Assembly: GCF_021155765.1 (NCBI RefSeq)
Contig: NC_060110.1
Span: 14,406,001-14,470,000, forward strand
Length of the DNA: 64,000 bases
Direction: 5' to 3'
Source: Diprion similis
Taxonomy: Eukaryota > Arthropoda > Insecta > Hymenoptera > Diprionidae
Part shown: positions 63,601 through 64,000 of the stretch, piece by piece
Numbering within the stretch: the first letter of the stretch is position 1
Layout of the letters: every line of letters starts with the position of its first letter
Translations under genes and position numbers: made by a program
The notes under the pieces: model-generated
Database searches by the model: none
The model's input: only the letters and a program-made list of their open reading frames with translations
Told to the model about the DNA's origin: nothing

Positions 63601-64000
63601 TGATTCTCACTATTCGGAATTAAGGTTAACGGTGGATCGGTGTGTCCTACACAGGCTTGGAGGAGGACGCGCGCCTTCTCACAAAGGAAGGTTTCCGGGA
63701 TGATGACGATAATAATGCGTGGTGTGCGTCTCGAGGAGAGACTCGGATATTTTCAACTGGGAGAAACGTTTCGTATTCGTTAAATACCACGTTTGGCGTA
63801 ATATACGGCCGTTCATGAGTACAGTTGAGGATTTTGTAACCGTTCTCACGTGTTGGGTTAACCGGTGTGTGCAGGCCAGACTTGGTTTGGCAATGTGTAA
63901 TGCGTATATACTAATTATACCGCTTAATAACGTATGGCTGGATTCTCTTTTCGTTACGCAGGAAGTTTCTAATTAAACGGGCAGAATGTAGCACAGTTAA
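55671..64000. other. Upstream Atg16 intron or flank; no certain gene
   Basis: I searched the minus strand for the missing Atg16 WD40 and coiled-coil exons, looking for donor sites preceded by open frames with propeller motifs, and did not find one I trust. GC content rises to the right. The open frames (for example 60868-61230 plus and 60379-60908 minus) are shadows in GC-rich or (GA)n sequence. Confidence 0.5.
60627..60675. repeat. (GA)n microsatellite
   Basis: About 49 bases of GA units with a few GGG and AAA interruptions. It creates spurious Ser/Leu-rich frames on the minus strand. Confidence 0.95.

Overview
The window looks like nuclear DNA of an insect, probably a hymenopteran. The evidence is the animal gene content (HP1, TRMT6, a Beaten-path immunoglobulin protein and Atg16), spliceosomal introns with GT..AG ends, long AT-rich introns and many simple repeats. 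The order-level guess rests only on the general look of the Atg16 and Beat proteins and is tentative. Every gene I can recognise lies on the minus strand, so the window reads right to left.

Layout by coordinate. 1-2.7 kb: heterochromatin protein 1 (two coding exons, 184 aa, probably a non-coding first exon near 2.46 kb). 4.7-5.6 kb: a two-exon, 204-aa protein that I do not recognise by name; it carries a KEN box and four S/T-P-x-K sites and is probably a cell-cycle protein. 6.9-8.3 kb: TRMT6, the non-catalytic subunit of the tRNA m1A58 methyltransferase, in one exon. 10.5-34.1 kb: a Beaten-path (Beat) family secreted or membrane Ig protein in six coding exons, with introns of up to 12.4 kb and a CpG-rich leader up to about 34.9 kb. 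34.9-42.4 kb: mostly intergenic, with two weak exon candidates. 42.4-55.7 kb: the last five coding exons of Atg16, encoding the C-terminal 208 aa of the WD40 propeller. 55.7-64 kb: upstream Atg16 intron or flank, in which I could not find the coiled-coil and first propeller exons.

All exon junctions of the named genes were checked for phase; the joined proteins run without stops and keep the family motifs across junctions. The genes do not form one pathway: chromatin (HP1), probable mitotic control, tRNA modification, axon guidance (Beat) and autophagy (Atg16) are ordinary neighbours on an insect chromosome.

No wholly new system is evident. The items most worth a second look are the KEN-box protein, a 253-bp almost fully palindromic foldback element inside an Atg16 intron (possible hairpin RNA or MITE), a 46-bp near-perfect palindrome upstream of HP1, a 22-base G run, two alternative 3' ends for the Beat gene, and a phase-compatible alternative signal-peptide exon for Beat.
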